A DNA stretch of 64,000 nt from Actinomycetota bacterium (GCA_003161615.1 PMOB01000016.1:1-64000), one strand, 5' to 3'. Numbered from the stretch's first letter, positions 35,246-45,524 are shown. Notes: generated by a model from the sequence alone, not told the origin. Program-made: numbers and translations.

Positions 35246-38200
35246 ATGCATGCGGCGAAGGTAAACGGCACGGGGCGGCGGCGGCTGCTCACTCTGCTCA
35301 CTGCGATCCTCGCGATCGCGGTGACGCTTTCGTTCGGGCTGATGCGCGCGACCGCCGGAACGCTTCAGGTCACGACGACGTCGCTCAGCATCACCGACGC
35401 GAATACGGGGAACCCGATCACCGGCACGATCCCCTCGACTGAGCTCGTGACGCTCACAGCCACCGTCACGGGAACGACCTCGGCGCCGACAGGCACGATC
35501 GGCTTCCAGACGACGACCGACGGCTTCAACTACTCGACGATGTGCGACTCCGGCAGCAATTGCAGCTGGAACGTCTCGCCGACCGGCGCGCTCACCTCGC
35601 AGGGCTCGGTGACGATGTACCTGCCCGCCGGCACGTACGACGTCCAGGCGACCTTCCGCGGCACTAACGGCTCGATCAACGGCAGCTCGCCGAAGCCGGG
35701 CACACCGGTCGTCGTCACGCAGGTCACCGTCCACAACACGACGACCTCCGTCGTCGCAGACCCGAACTCGATCACGACCGGCGACTCGACGAAGATCACC
35801 GCCACGGTGACGACGGACGACATGAGCGCGATCCCCTCGGGGACGGTCACGTTCTACGCGACGAGCGGGAACACAAAGACCTTCATCACGACCGGCACGC
35901 TCGACGCGAACGGCCAAGCGTCGTTCTCGAGCTCCGCCTGGGCCGCGCAGGCCTACACGATCGAGGCGGACTACCTTGGCCGGACGTTCGTGGACAACAA
36001 CGGCAACGTCGTCCAGTTCCAGACGTCGACCGGGACCGCGCTCCTGAACGTCGGGGCCAAGACCAATCCGCAGGTCACGACGACGACGACCGTCACCGCT
36101 ACGCCGAACCCGATCCGGAGCGACCAGAGCGTCCACGTCGTTGCCACCGTCGTCCAGAACGGCGCCTCGACGGTGGACGGCGCGACGCTCGCGAGCAACG
36201 TGACCTTCAGCGCGATCAGCCAGACCGGCTCCGCCGTGCTCGGCACGGCGCCGCTGGTCCCGAACGGCGACGGGACCGGCACCGCCGTCCTCGACAAGGG
36301 CGGCTGGATCCCCGGGACGTACACGATCCAGGCGCAGTACTTCGGCAACATCTACTTCCTCGGCTCCTCCGGCTCGACGTCGACCATCGTCGTCAACCAG
36401 GCGCGCCCGACGGTCACGACGTACCTTCACGACACGCAGACCTACGTCGGCGACAACGCGACCCTCTCGGCGCAGGTCATCGACCAGGTGACCCGCCAGC
36501 CGGTTCCCGCCGGCGAGACCGTCGCCCTGACGGCGAGCGACGCGGCCGGCACGGGGTGCCTCGGCATCACCGACAGCAACGGGATCGCCACCTGCGGCGT
36601 CCAGTTCCCGGCGCCCGGCACCTTCACGGTCACCGCCGGCTACGGAGGCGACTCGACCTACGACCCGAGCAGCGGCTTCGGCCAGATCACAGTCCTCCAG
36701 GTTCCGACGAACGTCACGGTGACCGCCTCGCCGAACCCTGTCCCGACCGGCGTCTCGGACACGCTGACCGGCCATCTCACGGATGCGCGCAACGGCTCGC
36801 CGATCGCCGGCAAGACGCTGACGCTGCAGCTGAACAACAACGAGACCTGCACCGCCGGCCCGACCGACGCGAGCGGCAACGCCTCTTGCGCCGTCACCGT
36901 CTCCGAGGGCACGGGCACCTACCAGACTTCCGTCTCGTTCGCGGGTGACGGCCCGACCGGCCGCTACCTCCCCAGCAACGGCACCGGTTCGCTGAGCGTC
37001 ACCAACGTCCTCCCCACCAACTGGACGTACACCGGCACCACGAGCGTCTACGCCGGCCAGCCCGCGACTATCAGCTTCGTCCTCTCAGACAACACCGGAC
37101 AGGTCATGGGCAACCGGAACGTCACGCTGAGCCTGAACGGAACGAACTACCCGGTCACGACCGACGCGAACGGCGTCGCGACCCAGGCGGTCACCGCGCC
37201 GGCGACGGCTGGAGCATATACCCCGACGGCGTCCTACGGCGGCGAGCCCGGCTACCTCGCGAGCACCGGCAGCGGCGCGCTCCAGGTCAACACGATCCCG
37301 ACAAGCCTCACGTACACCGGCAGCACGACGGTCTACGGCGGCACGCCGGCGACGATCAGCTTCGTCCTCACGGACGTGAACGGGAATCCGCTCGCCGGCA
37401 AGAGCGTGACGCTCGGGCTGCCGGGCGGCGGCTCGTTCACGGGAACGACCGACGCTGGCGGCGCGGTCTCGGACACGATCACGGCACCAACGCCGGGCGC
37501 GAACACGACGTACACGCCGACCGCGACGTTCACCGGCTCGCTGCCGTATCTCGCTAGCAACGGCAGCGGCTCGCTCACGGTCAACGTCGTGCCGACGACG
37601 ATCACGTACACGGGCGACACGAACGTCAACGCCGGCCAGCCGGCCCGGATCAGCTTCGTCCTCACCGACCAGACGAACGGTCAGGTCCTGGTGAACATGC
37701 CCGTGACGCTGACCCTGCCCGACGGCTCGACGTACTCGACCACGACGGACGCGAACGGCGCCGCCTCGAAGACGGTGAACGCGCCGACGGCGACCGGATC
37801 GTTCCCGGTTTCCGAGTCCTTCGCCGGCCAGGCGCAGTACCTGCCGAGCTCCGGATCGGGCGCAGTCGTCGTCACGACGATCCCGACCACGGTCACGTAC
37901 GTCGGCGACACCTCCGTGTCCCAGGGCGGCACCGCGACGCTGGCGGCCAAGCTGCTAGACAACAGCGGGAACCCGCTCGCGAACGAGCGCCTGACGCTGA
38001 CGCTCGCCACCGGCGAGACGTGTTCCGGGATCACGAACGCGTCGGGCATCGCCTCGTGCCAGGTGGTCGTCAACGAGCCGACGACGCTGCCGGGCAGCCC
38101 GTACAACGTCGCGATCTCCTTCGCCGGTGACCTGCCGTACCTCCCGAGCACCGGCAACGGCTCCCTCGCAGTGACCGCTCAGTACACGGCTCCCGCGGGC

Positions 38201-39592
38201 GGCTTCTGCTCCGCGAACAAGTGTGAGTCGATCATCGCGAACCCGACCGTCGTCTCCCCCACGCAGCTCCAGGTGCTCTACACGGACGACTCGGTGCTGC
38301 CGACCAACGCCGCGCACGCGCCGACCGCGGTGCTCGACGGCGGCCAGCAGCTCGTCGTCACGGTGACTCCGACGAGCGGCGTGACGCCGTCCTACGTCGA
38401 CACCTACGGCGGTTCCACCGCGACGAAGAATCAGGACCTGGTCAACGTCAACCTGCCGAGCGGCCTCGCTCCGGGCAACCACACGATCCGCGTCTTCATC
38501 TACGACGGTGACGGCGACTGGGATCAGTGGACGTGGACGATCGCGGTCGGCTCAAACGGCAGCATCGGCACGGCGAACCCCGGCCCCGGCACCGTCGACT
38601 GCTCCGCGAAGGCGACGAAGTGCGAGTCGCTCCTCGCCGACCCGGCCGTCGTCTCCAACTCGCAGCTCTCGATCGTCGCGATGGACGACTCCGCCATCCC
38701 GATGGCCGGCGTCAATGCCCCGAGCGCGACGCTGAACGGCCAGGCTCTCGCGGTCTCTACGAGCGCGACGAGCGGTCAGCCGCAGAACTACGTGGACAAC
38801 ACGGGCGGCTCGCTGTCCACCGCGTACCAGGCGCTGATCAAGATCAACCTCCCGAGCGGCCTCGCGGCGGGCAACTATTCGATCCTCGTCACCGCCTACG
38901 ACAGCGACGGCGACCTCGACCAGTGGAGCTGGCCGATCACGGTCGCGAGCAACGGCACCGTGACGAGCAACTTCACGGGCGGCGGCATGACCGGGAAGAG
39001 CAAGGCGAGCTCGATCTCCGCCAACCTCAGCAACGCCGTGAACGCCGGCAACACGCTCTGGCTCTCCAACTCCACCAAGGTCACCGCCCTGCCGCCGAAG
39101 GGTGCGACGATCATGTTCACGAACCAGACCGTCACGATCGGCTCGACGACGATCTCCCTGCCGGACGCCGAGGTCTACTACTCGCCGTACGCGACCACGG
39201 CCACGACGGTCTGGGATCCGGTGAACAACGAGTGGGATACGACGGTGCCGAAGGCACTCGGCGGGAACATCTTCGCCTCCGGTTTCGGCTATGCCGTTCC
39301 GGCCGCGATCGCCAAGGGCGCGAAGGTCACGTGGTCGGCGACGATCTCCTCGGATACTCCGGGCGTCACGGTCGCGTGGCAGTGGGCGGCGGCGGCCTAC
39401 ACGATCTTCAACGGCGACCTGAGCCAGCTCGGCATCAAGCCGTGCGACGACCCGAAGGCGAGCGTCTACCAGAACAAGGACAAGGCCGGCACGCCTGAGA
39501 ACTACGAGTCATCCGTCACGGCGGGTGGGATGGGCGCCGGTGGCGCGAACTACACCGGTACCAACACCGCCGCCACCAGCTTCAAGTTCTAG
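35246..39592 (+). CDS. giant secreted Ig-repeat surface protein
   Basis: 1448 residues. Signal peptide: basic leader GRRR then [19 protein letters not shown]. About nine bacterial Ig-like repeats of ~90-105 residues follow (~40-980), each opening with a PTxVTYTGDT-like strand and carrying GxPLAGKxVTL and TDANGxA motifs. Next come two ~125-residue units with a CESxxAxPxVVS motif, YxDDS and a D/W-rich [11 protein letters not shown] or [11 protein letters not shown] loop (possible Ca2+ site), then a ~230-residue C-terminal domain ([32 protein letters not shown]) ending ATSFKF. No LPXTG, SLH or other anchor is seen, so attachment must be indirect. Likely adhesin or scaffold of the same extracellular structure. 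Confidence 0.85.
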   Translation: MHAAKVNGTGRRRLLTLLTAILAIAVTLSFGLMRATAGTLQVTTTSLSITDANTGNPITGTIPSTELVTLTATVTGTTSAPTGTIGFQTTTDGFNYSTMCDSGSNCSWNVSPTGALTSQGSVTMYLPAGTYDVQATFRGTNGSINGSSPKPGTPVVVTQVTVHNTTTSVVADPNSITTGDSTKITATVTTDDMSAIPSGTVTFYATSGNTKTFITTGTLDANGQASFSSSAWAAQAYTIEADYLGRTFVDNNGNVVQFQTSTGTALLNVGAKTNPQVTTTTTVTATPNPIRSDQSVHVVATVVQNGASTVDGATLASNVTFSAISQTGSAVLGTAPLVPNGDGTGTAVLDKGGWIPGTYTIQAQYFGNIYFLGSSGSTSTIVVNQARPTVTTYLHDTQTYVGDNATLSAQVIDQVTRQPVPAGETVALTASDAAGTGCLGITDSNGIATCGVQFPAPGTFTVTAGYGGDSTYDPSSGFGQITVLQVPTNVTVTASPNPVPTGVSDTLTGHLTDARNGSPIAGKTLTLQLNNNETCTAGPTDASGNASCAVTVSEGTGTYQTSVSFAGDGPTGRYLPSNGTGSLSVTNVLPTNWTYTGTTSVYAGQPATISFVLSDNTGQVMGNRNVTLSLNGTNYPVTTDANGVATQAVTAPATAGAYTPTASYGGEPGYLASTGSGALQVNTIPTSLTYTGSTTVYGGTPATISFVLTDVNGNPLAGKSVTLGLPGGGSFTGTTDAGGAVSDTITAPTPGANTTYTPTATFTGSLPYLASNGSGSLTVNVVPTTITYTGDTNVNAGQPARISFVLTDQTNGQVLVNMPVTLTLPDGSTYSTTTDANGAASKTVNAPTATGSFPVSESFAGQAQYLPSSGSGAVVVTTIPTTVTYVGDTSVSQGGTATLAAKLLDNSGNPLANERLTLTLATGETCSGITNASGIASCQVVVNEPTTLPGSPYNVAISFAGDLPYLPSTGNGSLAVTAQYTAPAGGFCSANKCESIIANPTVVSPTQLQVLYTDDSVLPTNAAHAPTAVLDGGQQLVVTVTPTSGVTPSYVDTYGGSTATKNQDLVNVNLPSGLAPGNHTIRVFIYDGDGDWDQWTWTIAVGSNGSIGTANPGPGTVDCSAKATKCESLLADPAVVSNSQLSIVAMDDSAIPMAGVNAPSATLNGQALAVSTSATSGQPQNYVDNTGGSLSTAYQALIKINLPSGLAAGNYSILVTAYDSDGDLDQWSWPITVASNGTVTSNFTGGGMTGKSKASSISANLSNAVNAGNTLWLSNSTKVTALPPKGATIMFTNQTVTIGSTTISLPDAEVYYSPYATTATTVWDPVNNEWDTTVPKALGGNIFASGFGYAVPAAIAKGAKVTWSATISSDTPGVTVAWQWAAAAYTIFNGDLSQLGIKPCDDPKASVYQNKDKAGTPENYESSVTAGGMGAGGANYTGTNTAATSFKF

Positions 39593-40119
39593 CGCTCGCC
39601 GCCGGGCTTCCAGAGCGGCTCGTTCCCGCCGTTCGCCGCGCGCGCGAGCACGAAGAGCAGGTCGGAGAGCCGGTTGAGGTAGACGGCCGCGAGCGAATTG
39701 GCGCCGTCAAGCGCGAGAACGCTCCGCTCGGCACGCCGGCAGACCGCCCGCGCGAGGAAGAGGCGCGCGGCCGCCTCCGTCCCACCCGGAAGAACGAAGC
39801 TCTTGAGCGGCTCGAGGCGTTCGTTCGCCTCGTCGATCTCGGCCTCGAGCCGGTCGACATACGGCTGCTCGATCCGGAGCCCTTCGTCATCCGGACGGCT
39901 GAGGTCAGCGCCGAGGTCGAAGAGCTCGTTCTGGATCCGCTCGAGCCCCGCATCGGCCCAGCCGAGCATGGAGTTCAGCTCGTCAACATCGCCCATCGCC
40001 ACAACGCGCGCGTCGGTCTTCGGCACGCGGGAGCCGTCGCCGAGGCTCGTCTCCCCCGCGTCGCCGCCACGCGTGTAGATGCGCGTCAGGCGAACGGGCT
40101 CGTTCGGGTCGCGAGGCAC
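39589..40119 (-). CDS. ATP:cob(I)alamin adenosyltransferase, PduO type
   Basis: Makes adenosylcobalamin, the cofactor of the acyl-CoA mutase encoded at 22636-25881. 176 residues, GTG start (40117-40119). Motifs: [19 protein letters not shown] (16-34) binds ATP phosphates; [25 protein letters not shown] (~108-132) and [14 protein letters not shown] (~147-160) complete the PduO fold. Convergent with the Ig-repeat gene with a 4-base overlap. Could be called mmaB, cobO or pduO by different pipelines. Confidence 0.93.
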   Translation of the reverse strand: MPRDPNEPVRLTRIYTRGGDAGETSLGDGSRVPKTDARVVAMGDVDELNSMLGWADAGLERIQNELFDLGADLSRPDDEGLRIEQPYVDRLEAEIDEANERLEPLKSFVLPGGTEAAARLFLARAVCRRAERSVLALDGANSLAAVYLNRLSDLLFVLARAANGGNEPLWKPGGER

Positions 40120-40139
40120 GCTCGAAGCCTACGCCCGCG

Positions 40140-41672
40140 CTAGCCGCCGGTCTCCAGCTGCGCGCGCAGCAGCTGGGCGGAGACGGGCGCGAGCAGTTGT
40201 TCGACCGGAGCATGGTCATCGGTCAGAACGACGCTGTGCCCCCCGGCGACGAACCGGTCGAGCGACACCGGAGAGACGACCGGCAGCCGCTCGCTGGGTG
40301 CGGCCTTCGAGGCGACGAGCACATACGAGATCCGCACGGGGCCCGGAGGCCAGGCGCCCGGGGCGGCTACGACGGTCACGTACGGGAACACCTGTTGAAG
40401 CGTCCGCAGCTCCGAGCGGAGAAGGTCGTCGTGAACACCGTCGATCAGGTTGACGAGGAGGATCCCGCGCGACCGAAGATGAGCCGCAACGAGCGCGTCG
40501 AACTGGCGCGTCGTCAACTGCCACGGCACCTCCATCCCGTTGAACGCATCGCCGATGATCGCGTCGTAGCGGTCCGACGCGGGCAGCCCCGCAAGGACGC
40601 GGCGAGCATCGCCCGTCCGCACCCGCAATCGCGCGGACGGTCGTAGACCGAGGTAGCGCTCCGCGACCGCGGTGACTGCTGGGTCGATCTCTGCGACCAC
40701 GCTTCCGCCTCGGTAGTGCGCCTCGAGCCAGCGAGGGAAGACGTAGCCGCCGCCGCCGAGGAAGAACGCGTCGAGACGGCTGTGCAGCGGATACGCGGCC
40801 TTCAGGATCGAGGCGTAGAGGCCTTCGTACGAATACGTCAGCTTCGCAGGGTCGGCAAGGTCGACGGTCGCATGCGGGAGGCCGTCGAGCTCGAGTGTTC
40901 GCTCGGACGCCCTGACCGATGGCCCCGGAACGAGGGTGATGCAGTAGTAGTTGCTCTCACGGAGACACGCGTTTCCGGCGGCCCAGCCGGCGCCGACTGC
41001 GACCCCGGCGAGCGCAATGATCGTCAAGAGGCCGGCGGCAGTGGAAACGCCACGCGGCCGGCCGAGCCAGCGCGGCCGCGAGAGGACGCAGAGCACGAGC
41101 AAGACGCACGCGATGCCGGCGACGATGTGCCGAGTGCCGAACCACGAGATGAGGAAGAACCCCGTTAGGAACGTCCCGACGATGCTGCCGAGCGCGGCAG
41201 CAGCCTGGATCCTCCCGACGACGCGGCCGCCCTCCTCGACCGAAGCGAGCGAGAGGCGCGTCAATAACGGTGTCGGCATGGCGAGGAGCGTCGCGGGAAG
41301 AAGAAACAGGAGCGCCGTGACCCAGACCACCTGGAGGAGTGCGGGCGCTGTCGCCGGCAGCTCGATCGAATGGACGACCTGCAGGACGCCGAGAACGACG
41401 AGCGCGGCGGCCGAGCCGGCGAGGTAGAGAAGCGCGAGCGTGGACGTGTCCGGGCGCCGATCGGCCAGGCGCCCACCGAGGAAGTTCCCGAGCGTCACGC
41501 CTGCGAGCACGACACCGATGACCGACGTCCAGGTGTACAGCGAAACGCCAAGATCCGGCGCGATCAGCCGCGCTGCCACGATCTCGAGCACGAGGAGGCA
41601 GCCGCTGCCGACGAAGGCGAGGGCCGGCGCCAGCATCCGCACCGACGGCGAGACGGAACTCCTCGACAACAC
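40140..41672 (-). CDS. membrane protein fused to spermidine-synthase-like domain
   Basis: 510 residues. N-terminal half (~10-235) has about seven membrane helices with transporter-like character (GVTLGNFLGGRLADRRPD, TRLSLASVEEGGRVVGRIQAA, GSIVGTFLTGFFLI); C-terminal half (~265-490) is a Rossmann methyltransferase-like domain of the polyamine synthase type: YEGLYASIL, FFLGGGGYVFPRWLEAHY, VVAEIDPAVTAVAERYLGL, RVRTGDARRVL, YDAIIGDAFN. Such fusions are common in actinobacteria; polyamine synthesis is not demonstrated for most. Start GTG 41670-41672 leaves 17 bases to the divergent GNAT gene; ATG at 41634-41636 is an alternative that leaves promoter room. Confidence 0.85.
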   Translation of the reverse strand: MLSRSSVSPSVRMLAPALAFVGSGCLLVLEIVAARLIAPDLGVSLYTWTSVIGVVLAGVTLGNFLGGRLADRRPDTSTLALLYLAGSAAALVVLGVLQVVHSIELPATAPALLQVVWVTALLFLLPATLLAMPTPLLTRLSLASVEEGGRVVGRIQAAAALGSIVGTFLTGFFLISWFGTRHIVAGIACVLLVLCVLSRPRWLGRPRGVSTAAGLLTIIALAGVAVGAGWAAGNACLRESNYYCITLVPGPSVRASERTLELDGLPHATVDLADPAKLTYSYEGLYASILKAAYPLHSRLDAFFLGGGGYVFPRWLEAHYRGGSVVAEIDPAVTAVAERYLGLRPSARLRVRTGDARRVLAGLPASDRYDAIIGDAFNGMEVPWQLTTRQFDALVAAHLRSRGILLVNLIDGVHDDLLRSELRTLQQVFPYVTVVAAPGAWPPGPVRISYVLVASKAAPSERLPVVSPVSLDRFVAGGHSVVLTDDHAPVEQLLAPVSAQLLRAQLETGG

Positions 41673-41689
41673 GTCCCTACAGTACGCGG

Positions 41690-42112
41690 GTGATCCGACG
41701 AGCGACCGCTGCAGACGTCGAGGAGATCGTCGGGATCATCGAGCCCTCCTTCGCGCTGCTCGACTTCCTGCCGAACCTTCACACGCATGAGGAAGGCCTT
41801 GCGTTCTTCGGTCAAGCGGTGCAGAACGGAGAGGCGTACATCCTCGGCCGCGGCGTCGCGATCCTTGCCGGCGACCGGCTGACGCACCTCTACATCCACC
41901 CCGACGAGATCGGTACCGGAGTCGGTCACGCGCTCTTCGAGCACGTCAAGACCTTGCGGCCGGAAGGCTTCGACTTCTGGGTCTTCCAGCAGAACGACCG
42001 CGCGCGACGCTTCTACGAGACCCACGGCGCGGTGGCGCTCGAGTTCACCGACGGCGCCGGCAACGAGGAGAAGACGCCGGACGTCCGCTACGAGTGGAAG
42101 CCGGAGCGCTAA
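41690..42112 (+). CDS. GNAT-family N-acetyltransferase
   Basis: 140 residues, GTG start (MIRRATAADVEEIVGIIE). Acetyl-CoA loop is in LYIHPDEIGTGVGHALFEHVK (~66-86), replacing the R/QxxGxG/A motif with EIGTGVG; the last helix carries FQQNDRARRFYETHGAVALEF. Acceptor unknown. Divergent from the spermidine-synthase-like gene; convergent with the following small gene by 4 bases. Confidence 0.85.
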   Translation: MIRRATAADVEEIVGIIEPSFALLDFLPNLHTHEEGLAFFGQAVQNGEAYILGRGVAILAGDRLTHLYIHPDEIGTGVGHALFEHVKTLRPEGFDFWVFQQNDRARRFYETHGAVALEFTDGAGNEEKTPDVRYEWKPER

Positions 42113-42513
42113 GCGCGCGAGACCCAGCAGGACGAGACGCCGGCGGCGGCGCCCGCGCAGCGGACACGGACGAGCCGGTTCCCGGAGTTGAGCGCTGGCG
42201 CGCGTTGGATGCCCCTGACCGGAAACCGGCCATCCGCAAAGCCGAAGCTGTTGCTCACGCCTCCAGGCGCGAATCTCTCGCCGCCAAGCCCGGGCATTGC
42301 AATCCAGATCAGCGCCACCGCGACAACCGCCGCCGTAAGCCAGGCGACGAACCGCCAAGCCGAAGGCCATGCGACAACTGCTCGGCTCGGCGACTGAAGG
42401 ACAACACTCGACACATCTCTAAGGTCGGCACGGGAGCCCGGCGTCCGCGCGTAGAAGTCCACGCCTGGCGCAGACGAATCCCTCAGCTCGTTCGAGGCGA
42501 CCCCCATGCCCAC
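42109..42513 (-). CDS. small predicted membrane protein, doubtful
   Basis: 134 codons with one hydrophobic segment (~50-72, WRFVAWLTAAVVAVALIWIAMP) and a C-terminal part with two Cys (VRVRCAGAAAGVSSCWVSRA). The N-terminal 40 residues look non-native; later in-frame starts are possible. It is the only candidate in 42113-42614, a region otherwise empty apart from the palindrome at 42543. I cannot tie it to a family; the single plausible helix and reasonable composition are the only support. Confidence 0.4.
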   Translation of the reverse strand: MGMGVASNELRDSSAPGVDFYARTPGSRADLRDVSSVVLQSPSRAVVAWPSAWRFVAWLTAAVVAVALIWIAMPGLGGERFAPGGVSNSFGFADGRFPVRGIQRAPALNSGNRLVRVRCAGAAAGVSSCWVSRA

Positions 42514-42542
42514 AGCTTCGGCGCAGGCGGGGAGTCTGCGAA

Positions 42543-42552
42543 AGATGCATCT
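42543..42552. promoter_or_regulatory. perfect palindrome AGATGCATCT before PAS-LuxR gene
   Basis: Ten-base perfect palindrome 63 bases upstream of the LuxR-type regulator start, extended by TGCATC half-repeats just downstream (42551-42556 region and 42578-42584). The identical palindrome with the same following G recurs at 45600-45609, upstream of the HD-GYP regulator gene. AT-rich palindromes are rare in this GC-rich DNA. Possible site of the LuxR protein; inferred. Confidence 0.4.
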
Positions 42553-42614
42553 GCATCGTCTGCCGCGATTTGGGGCATTTGCATCAAGCCTGTGCCAGAC
42601 TCCCGCCCAGCGGC

Positions 42615-43208
42615 ATGAGCGATCTGGCGGAGGAGCTCGAGGAGCTCGGCGGCGCCGACATCACAGAGGCGCTCGAAGAGGTGCCCGTGCATGCGTTCGT
42701 GCTCGACTCGGACGCCATCGTCCGTTGGCAGAACAAGGCGGCGCGGGAGACGATCGGCGACCGGGTCGGCAAGAAGTGGGCCGCCGTGATGACCGAGCGC
42801 AGCATTCGCGACGTCGAGAACGTCTGGCCTAAGCTCCTTGGTTCGGGCGACGCGGCCGAGGTCACGGTCGAGGCAGTGCGCCCCGACGGAACCATCGAGC
42901 GGCGCGACGTGAGCGTGGCGCCGTTGAAGGAGGGCGGCAGCGTCGTCGGCGTTTTCGGTCTCGGCGTGCCGGCAACCGGAGGCTGCGACCCCATCGAACC
43001 GGGCCGGTTCAACCTCACGAAGCGGCAGCTCGAGGTGCTCCAGCTCCTTGCCGACGGCAAGTCGACGGAGCAGATTGCGTCGGAGCTCTACATCTCCAAG
43101 ACGACGGTGCGGAACCACGTCGCGCGCCTGCTCGCGGCGCTCCACGTACACACGCGAGTACAGGCGGTCATCGTCGCCAGCCGCGCAGGTCTGATCAGGA
43201 TGCGCTGA
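42615..43208 (+). CDS. PAS-domain LuxR-type transcription regulator
   Basis: 197 residues. Start ATG 42615-42617 (MSDLAEELEELGGADITEAL). PAS-like domain ~20-115 (VPVHAFVLDSDAIVRWQNKAARETIGD, TVEAVRPDGTIERRDVSVAPL), then a LuxR/FixJ helix-turn-helix ~130-195: LTKRQLEVLQLLADGKSTEQI, with recognition part LYISKTTVRNHVARLLAAL. One-component design: the PAS senses, the HTH binds DNA. A single Cys (GGCDP ~125) lies in the linker. 3' end overlaps the convergent acyl-CoA dehydrogenase by 14 bases. Confidence 0.9.
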   Translation: MSDLAEELEELGGADITEALEEVPVHAFVLDSDAIVRWQNKAARETIGDRVGKKWAAVMTERSIRDVENVWPKLLGSGDAAEVTVEAVRPDGTIERRDVSVAPLKEGGSVVGVFGLGVPATGGCDPIEPGRFNLTKRQLEVLQLLADGKSTEQIASELYISKTTVRNHVARLLAALHVHTRVQAVIVASRAGLIRMR

Positions 43209-44355
43209 CGGCGCGTTCGGCCAGGCCGAGGACGGACCGGGCGATGACGAGCCGCTGGATCTCGCTCGTTCCCTCGTAGATTTCCGTGATCTTCGCGTCG
43301 CGGTAGTACCGCTCGACGGGGAACTCCTTCGTGTAGCCGTAGCCGCCGAGGATCTGAATCGCCTCGCCGGTCTGCCGGCGCGCCATCTCCGACGCGAAGA
43401 GCTTGGCCTTGGCGCCCGTCTCCGTGTGCGGCAGGTCGTTCTGCTTCAGCCAGGCGGCGCGATGGACGAGCAGTCGCGCAGCTTCGATCTCGGTCGCCAT
43501 GTCCGCGAGCTTGAACTGGATCGCCTGAAACTTCGCGATCGGTTGCCCGAACGCGTGGCGTTCCTTCGCGTACTCCCGGGCGACGTCGTACGCGGCCTGC
43601 GTGATCCCGACGGCCTGTGCAGCGATCCCAATCCGTCCACCGTCCAGAGTCGCCATCGCTACGTGGAACCCCTTCCCCTCGTCGTGCAACAGCCGGTCGG
43701 CGTCGACGAGGGAGTCGACCGCGATCGAGTTCGTCGTCGAGGAGTTGAGCCCGAGTTTCTCCTCGCGCCCGGTGACGCGGACCTGGTCGGCGTCGAGGAT
43801 GAAGGCCGAGATGCCGCCCGCCCCCGGCGTGTCGGGATCGGTGCGCGCGAAGAGGAGGAACGTGCCGGCGTATTCCGCCGTGGAAATGAACTGCTTGGCG
43901 CCGGAGATCCGCCAGCCGCCGTCCTCGCGCGTCGCGGAAGTGCGCAGCGCGGCAGCATCGGAGCCCGCCTCCGCCTCGGTGAGCGCGAATGCGCCGATCA
44001 GTTCGCCGCGCGCGAGCGGCGGCACGAAGCGGGAGCGCTGCTCGTCCGTCCCGAACAGAAGCAGCGGCAGCGTCACCGCGCTCGTGTGGACGGCGACCGT
44101 GACGCCGACGCCGGCGTCGCCCCGCGACAGCTCCTCGAGGACGAGCATGTACGCGAGGAAATCCGCGCCGGCTCCTCCGTACTCCTCCGGCACGCAGGTC
44201 CCCATCAGGCCGAGCTCGGCAAGCTTCGCGTAGACCTCGCGCGGGAAGTGGTGCTCGCGATCCCACTCCGTTGCGTGCGGCTCGATCTCCGCGCGCACGA
44301 AGTCACGCGTCAGCGCCTGGATCTCCTTCTGCTCCGGCGAGAGGTCGAAATCCAC
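43195..44355 (-). CDS. acyl-CoA dehydrogenase
   Basis: 386-residue FAD enzyme of the short/medium-chain type that oxidises acyl-CoA to 2-enoyl-CoA and reduces ETF. Motifs: GLMGTCVPEEYGGAGADFLAY (~50), FALTEAEAGSDAAALRTSA (~122), WRISGAKQFIS (~148), RHAFGQPIAKFQAIQFKLAD (~265), QILGGYGYTKEFPVER (~335) and the catalytic Glu in ITEIYEGTSEIQRL (~360). The C-terminus is complete. Electron acceptor is presumably the EtfAB encoded at 18950-20682. Confidence 0.95.
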   Translation of the reverse strand: MDFDLSPEQKEIQALTRDFVRAEIEPHATEWDREHHFPREVYAKLAELGLMGTCVPEEYGGAGADFLAYMLVLEELSRGDAGVGVTVAVHTSAVTLPLLLFGTDEQRSRFVPPLARGELIGAFALTEAEAGSDAAALRTSATREDGGWRISGAKQFISTAEYAGTFLLFARTDPDTPGAGGISAFILDADQVRVTGREEKLGLNSSTTNSIAVDSLVDADRLLHDEGKGFHVAMATLDGGRIGIAAQAVGITQAAYDVAREYAKERHAFGQPIAKFQAIQFKLADMATEIEAARLLVHRAAWLKQNDLPHTETGAKAKLFASEMARRQTGEAIQILGGYGYTKEFPVERYYRDAKITEIYEGTSEIQRLVIARSVLGLAERAVSAS

Positions 44356-44373
44356 GCCGAGATCGTACGCGCC

Positions 44374-45465
44374 TCAGGCGGCGGCGACTCGCGCTCCGCT
44401 CGTCACGCGGAGATCCTCCTCGCAGTCGACGAAGGCCTCGACGACGTGCGGGTCGAACTGCCGGGACGCCTGCGCGAGGATCTCCTCCCGCGCCGCCTCC
44501 CAGGGCAGCGCGCTGCGGTACGGCCGGTCGCTCGTCATCGCGTCGAGCGCATCGGCAACCGCGAAGACTCGGGCCGGGATCGGGATCTCGTGCTCCGCGA
44601 TCCCGTCGGGATAGCCGCCGCCGTCCCAGCGCTCGTGGTGCGAGCGGACGACGCGAAGCCCCTCGCCCTCGAGGAACGGGATGCCCGTGAGCATCCGCTC
44701 GCCGATCAGCGTGTGGGTCTGCATCCGTAGCCGCTCTGCGCGGGTGAGGAGCCCGCGCTTGCGAAGGATCGAGTCCGGGATCCCGATCTTGCCGACGTCG
44801 TGGAGGAGGAAGCCATGCTCGATCCCCGGGTTCTGCTCGAGCGCCGCCGGGTCGACCGCCTCGAGCAGCGTCACCGCGTAGCCGCGCACCCGCTGCGAAT
44901 GGCGGGCGCTGCCGACGTCCTTCGACTCGAGCGCGCCGGCCAGCGCCGAGACGGTGGCGCGGAAGGACGTCGTGAGGAGCAGCCGCTGCGCGCGCTCCAC
45001 CTCGATCAGGTGCGTGAGGTCGCGCGCGTAGAGGAGGAGCTCCTCGTCGAGCGGCGCCGCCGCCCGCGGACGCGTCGGCATCCGCGCCTCCCGGCCGGTG
45101 AGCCGCTCGACGATCGCCAGCAGCTCGAGCGGGCTGAACGGCTTCCGGACGACCTCGTCCGCTCCGGCCTGGCGCGCTCGCTCCAGCTCGTGGCTGTCGC
45201 CGCCGCTCAGGACGACGATCGGAAGCTGGGACGTGAGCTCGTCCCTGCGCAACCGGCGGCAAAGATCCGAGCCTTCGATGCCTGGCAGCCGTAGGTCGAG
45301 GACGATCGCGTCCGGCAGCTCCCGGCCGAGCAGCGCCAGCGCTTCCTCGCCCGATGCCGCCTCGACGACGGTGACCTCCGCGCCCTCGAACGTGACGCGC
45401 AGCAGCTCGCGCAGAGCCGGCTCGTCATCAACGAGCAAGATCCGCAGATCACTGGCCGTACGCAT
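44374..45465 (-). CDS. response regulator with HD-GYP cyclic-di-GMP phosphodiesterase domain
   Basis: 363 residues. Receiver 1-120 with phosphoacceptor Asp57 in AIVLDLRLPGIEG and Lys in VVRKPFSPLEL; linker helix; HD-GYP domain ~160-345 with HSQRVRGYAVTLLEAV, HD and Lys in GFLLHDVGKIGIPDSIL, HH and GYP in SHHERWDGGGYPDG, and RVFAVADALDAMTSDRPYR. It should degrade c-di-GMP when phosphorylated. The ATG (45463-45465) is preceded by GGGGGG in AAGGGGGGATCCAGG. No kinase is adjacent. Upstream lie two putative sites (45525-45540 and 45600-45609). Confidence 0.9.
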   Translation of the reverse strand: MRTASDLRILLVDDEPALRELLRVTFEGAEVTVVEAASGEEALALLGRELPDAIVLDLRLPGIEGSDLCRRLRRDELTSQLPIVVLSGGDSHELERARQAGADEVVRKPFSPLELLAIVERLTGREARMPTRPRAAAPLDEELLLYARDLTHLIEVERAQRLLLTTSFRATVSALAGALESKDVGSARHSQRVRGYAVTLLEAVDPAALEQNPGIEHGFLLHDVGKIGIPDSILRKRGLLTRAERLRMQTHTLIGERMLTGIPFLEGEGLRVVRSHHERWDGGGYPDGIAEHEIPIPARVFAVADALDAMTSDRPYRSALPWEAAREEILAQASRQFDPHVVEAFVDCEEDLRVTSGARVAAA

Positions 45466-45524
45466 CCTGGATCCCCCCTTCGATCCGTCGCATCGGCTCG
45501 CGCAAAGCGCGGCTGAAGCGCTTA

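Noticed and set aside
35246-39592. CRISPR-like or tandem DNA repeats
   Set aside because: The periodicity is that of ~95-residue Ig domains in one open frame; no short identical repeats with unique spacers.
26123-39592. Sortase-anchored pilus locus
   Set aside because: No LPXTG-like sorting signals and no sortase gene; the tags and peptidase are of the SipW type.
42094-42618. Plus-strand frame between the GNAT and LuxR genes
   Set aside because: Basic low-complexity translation overlapping the GNAT gene end; no ribosome site and no similarity.
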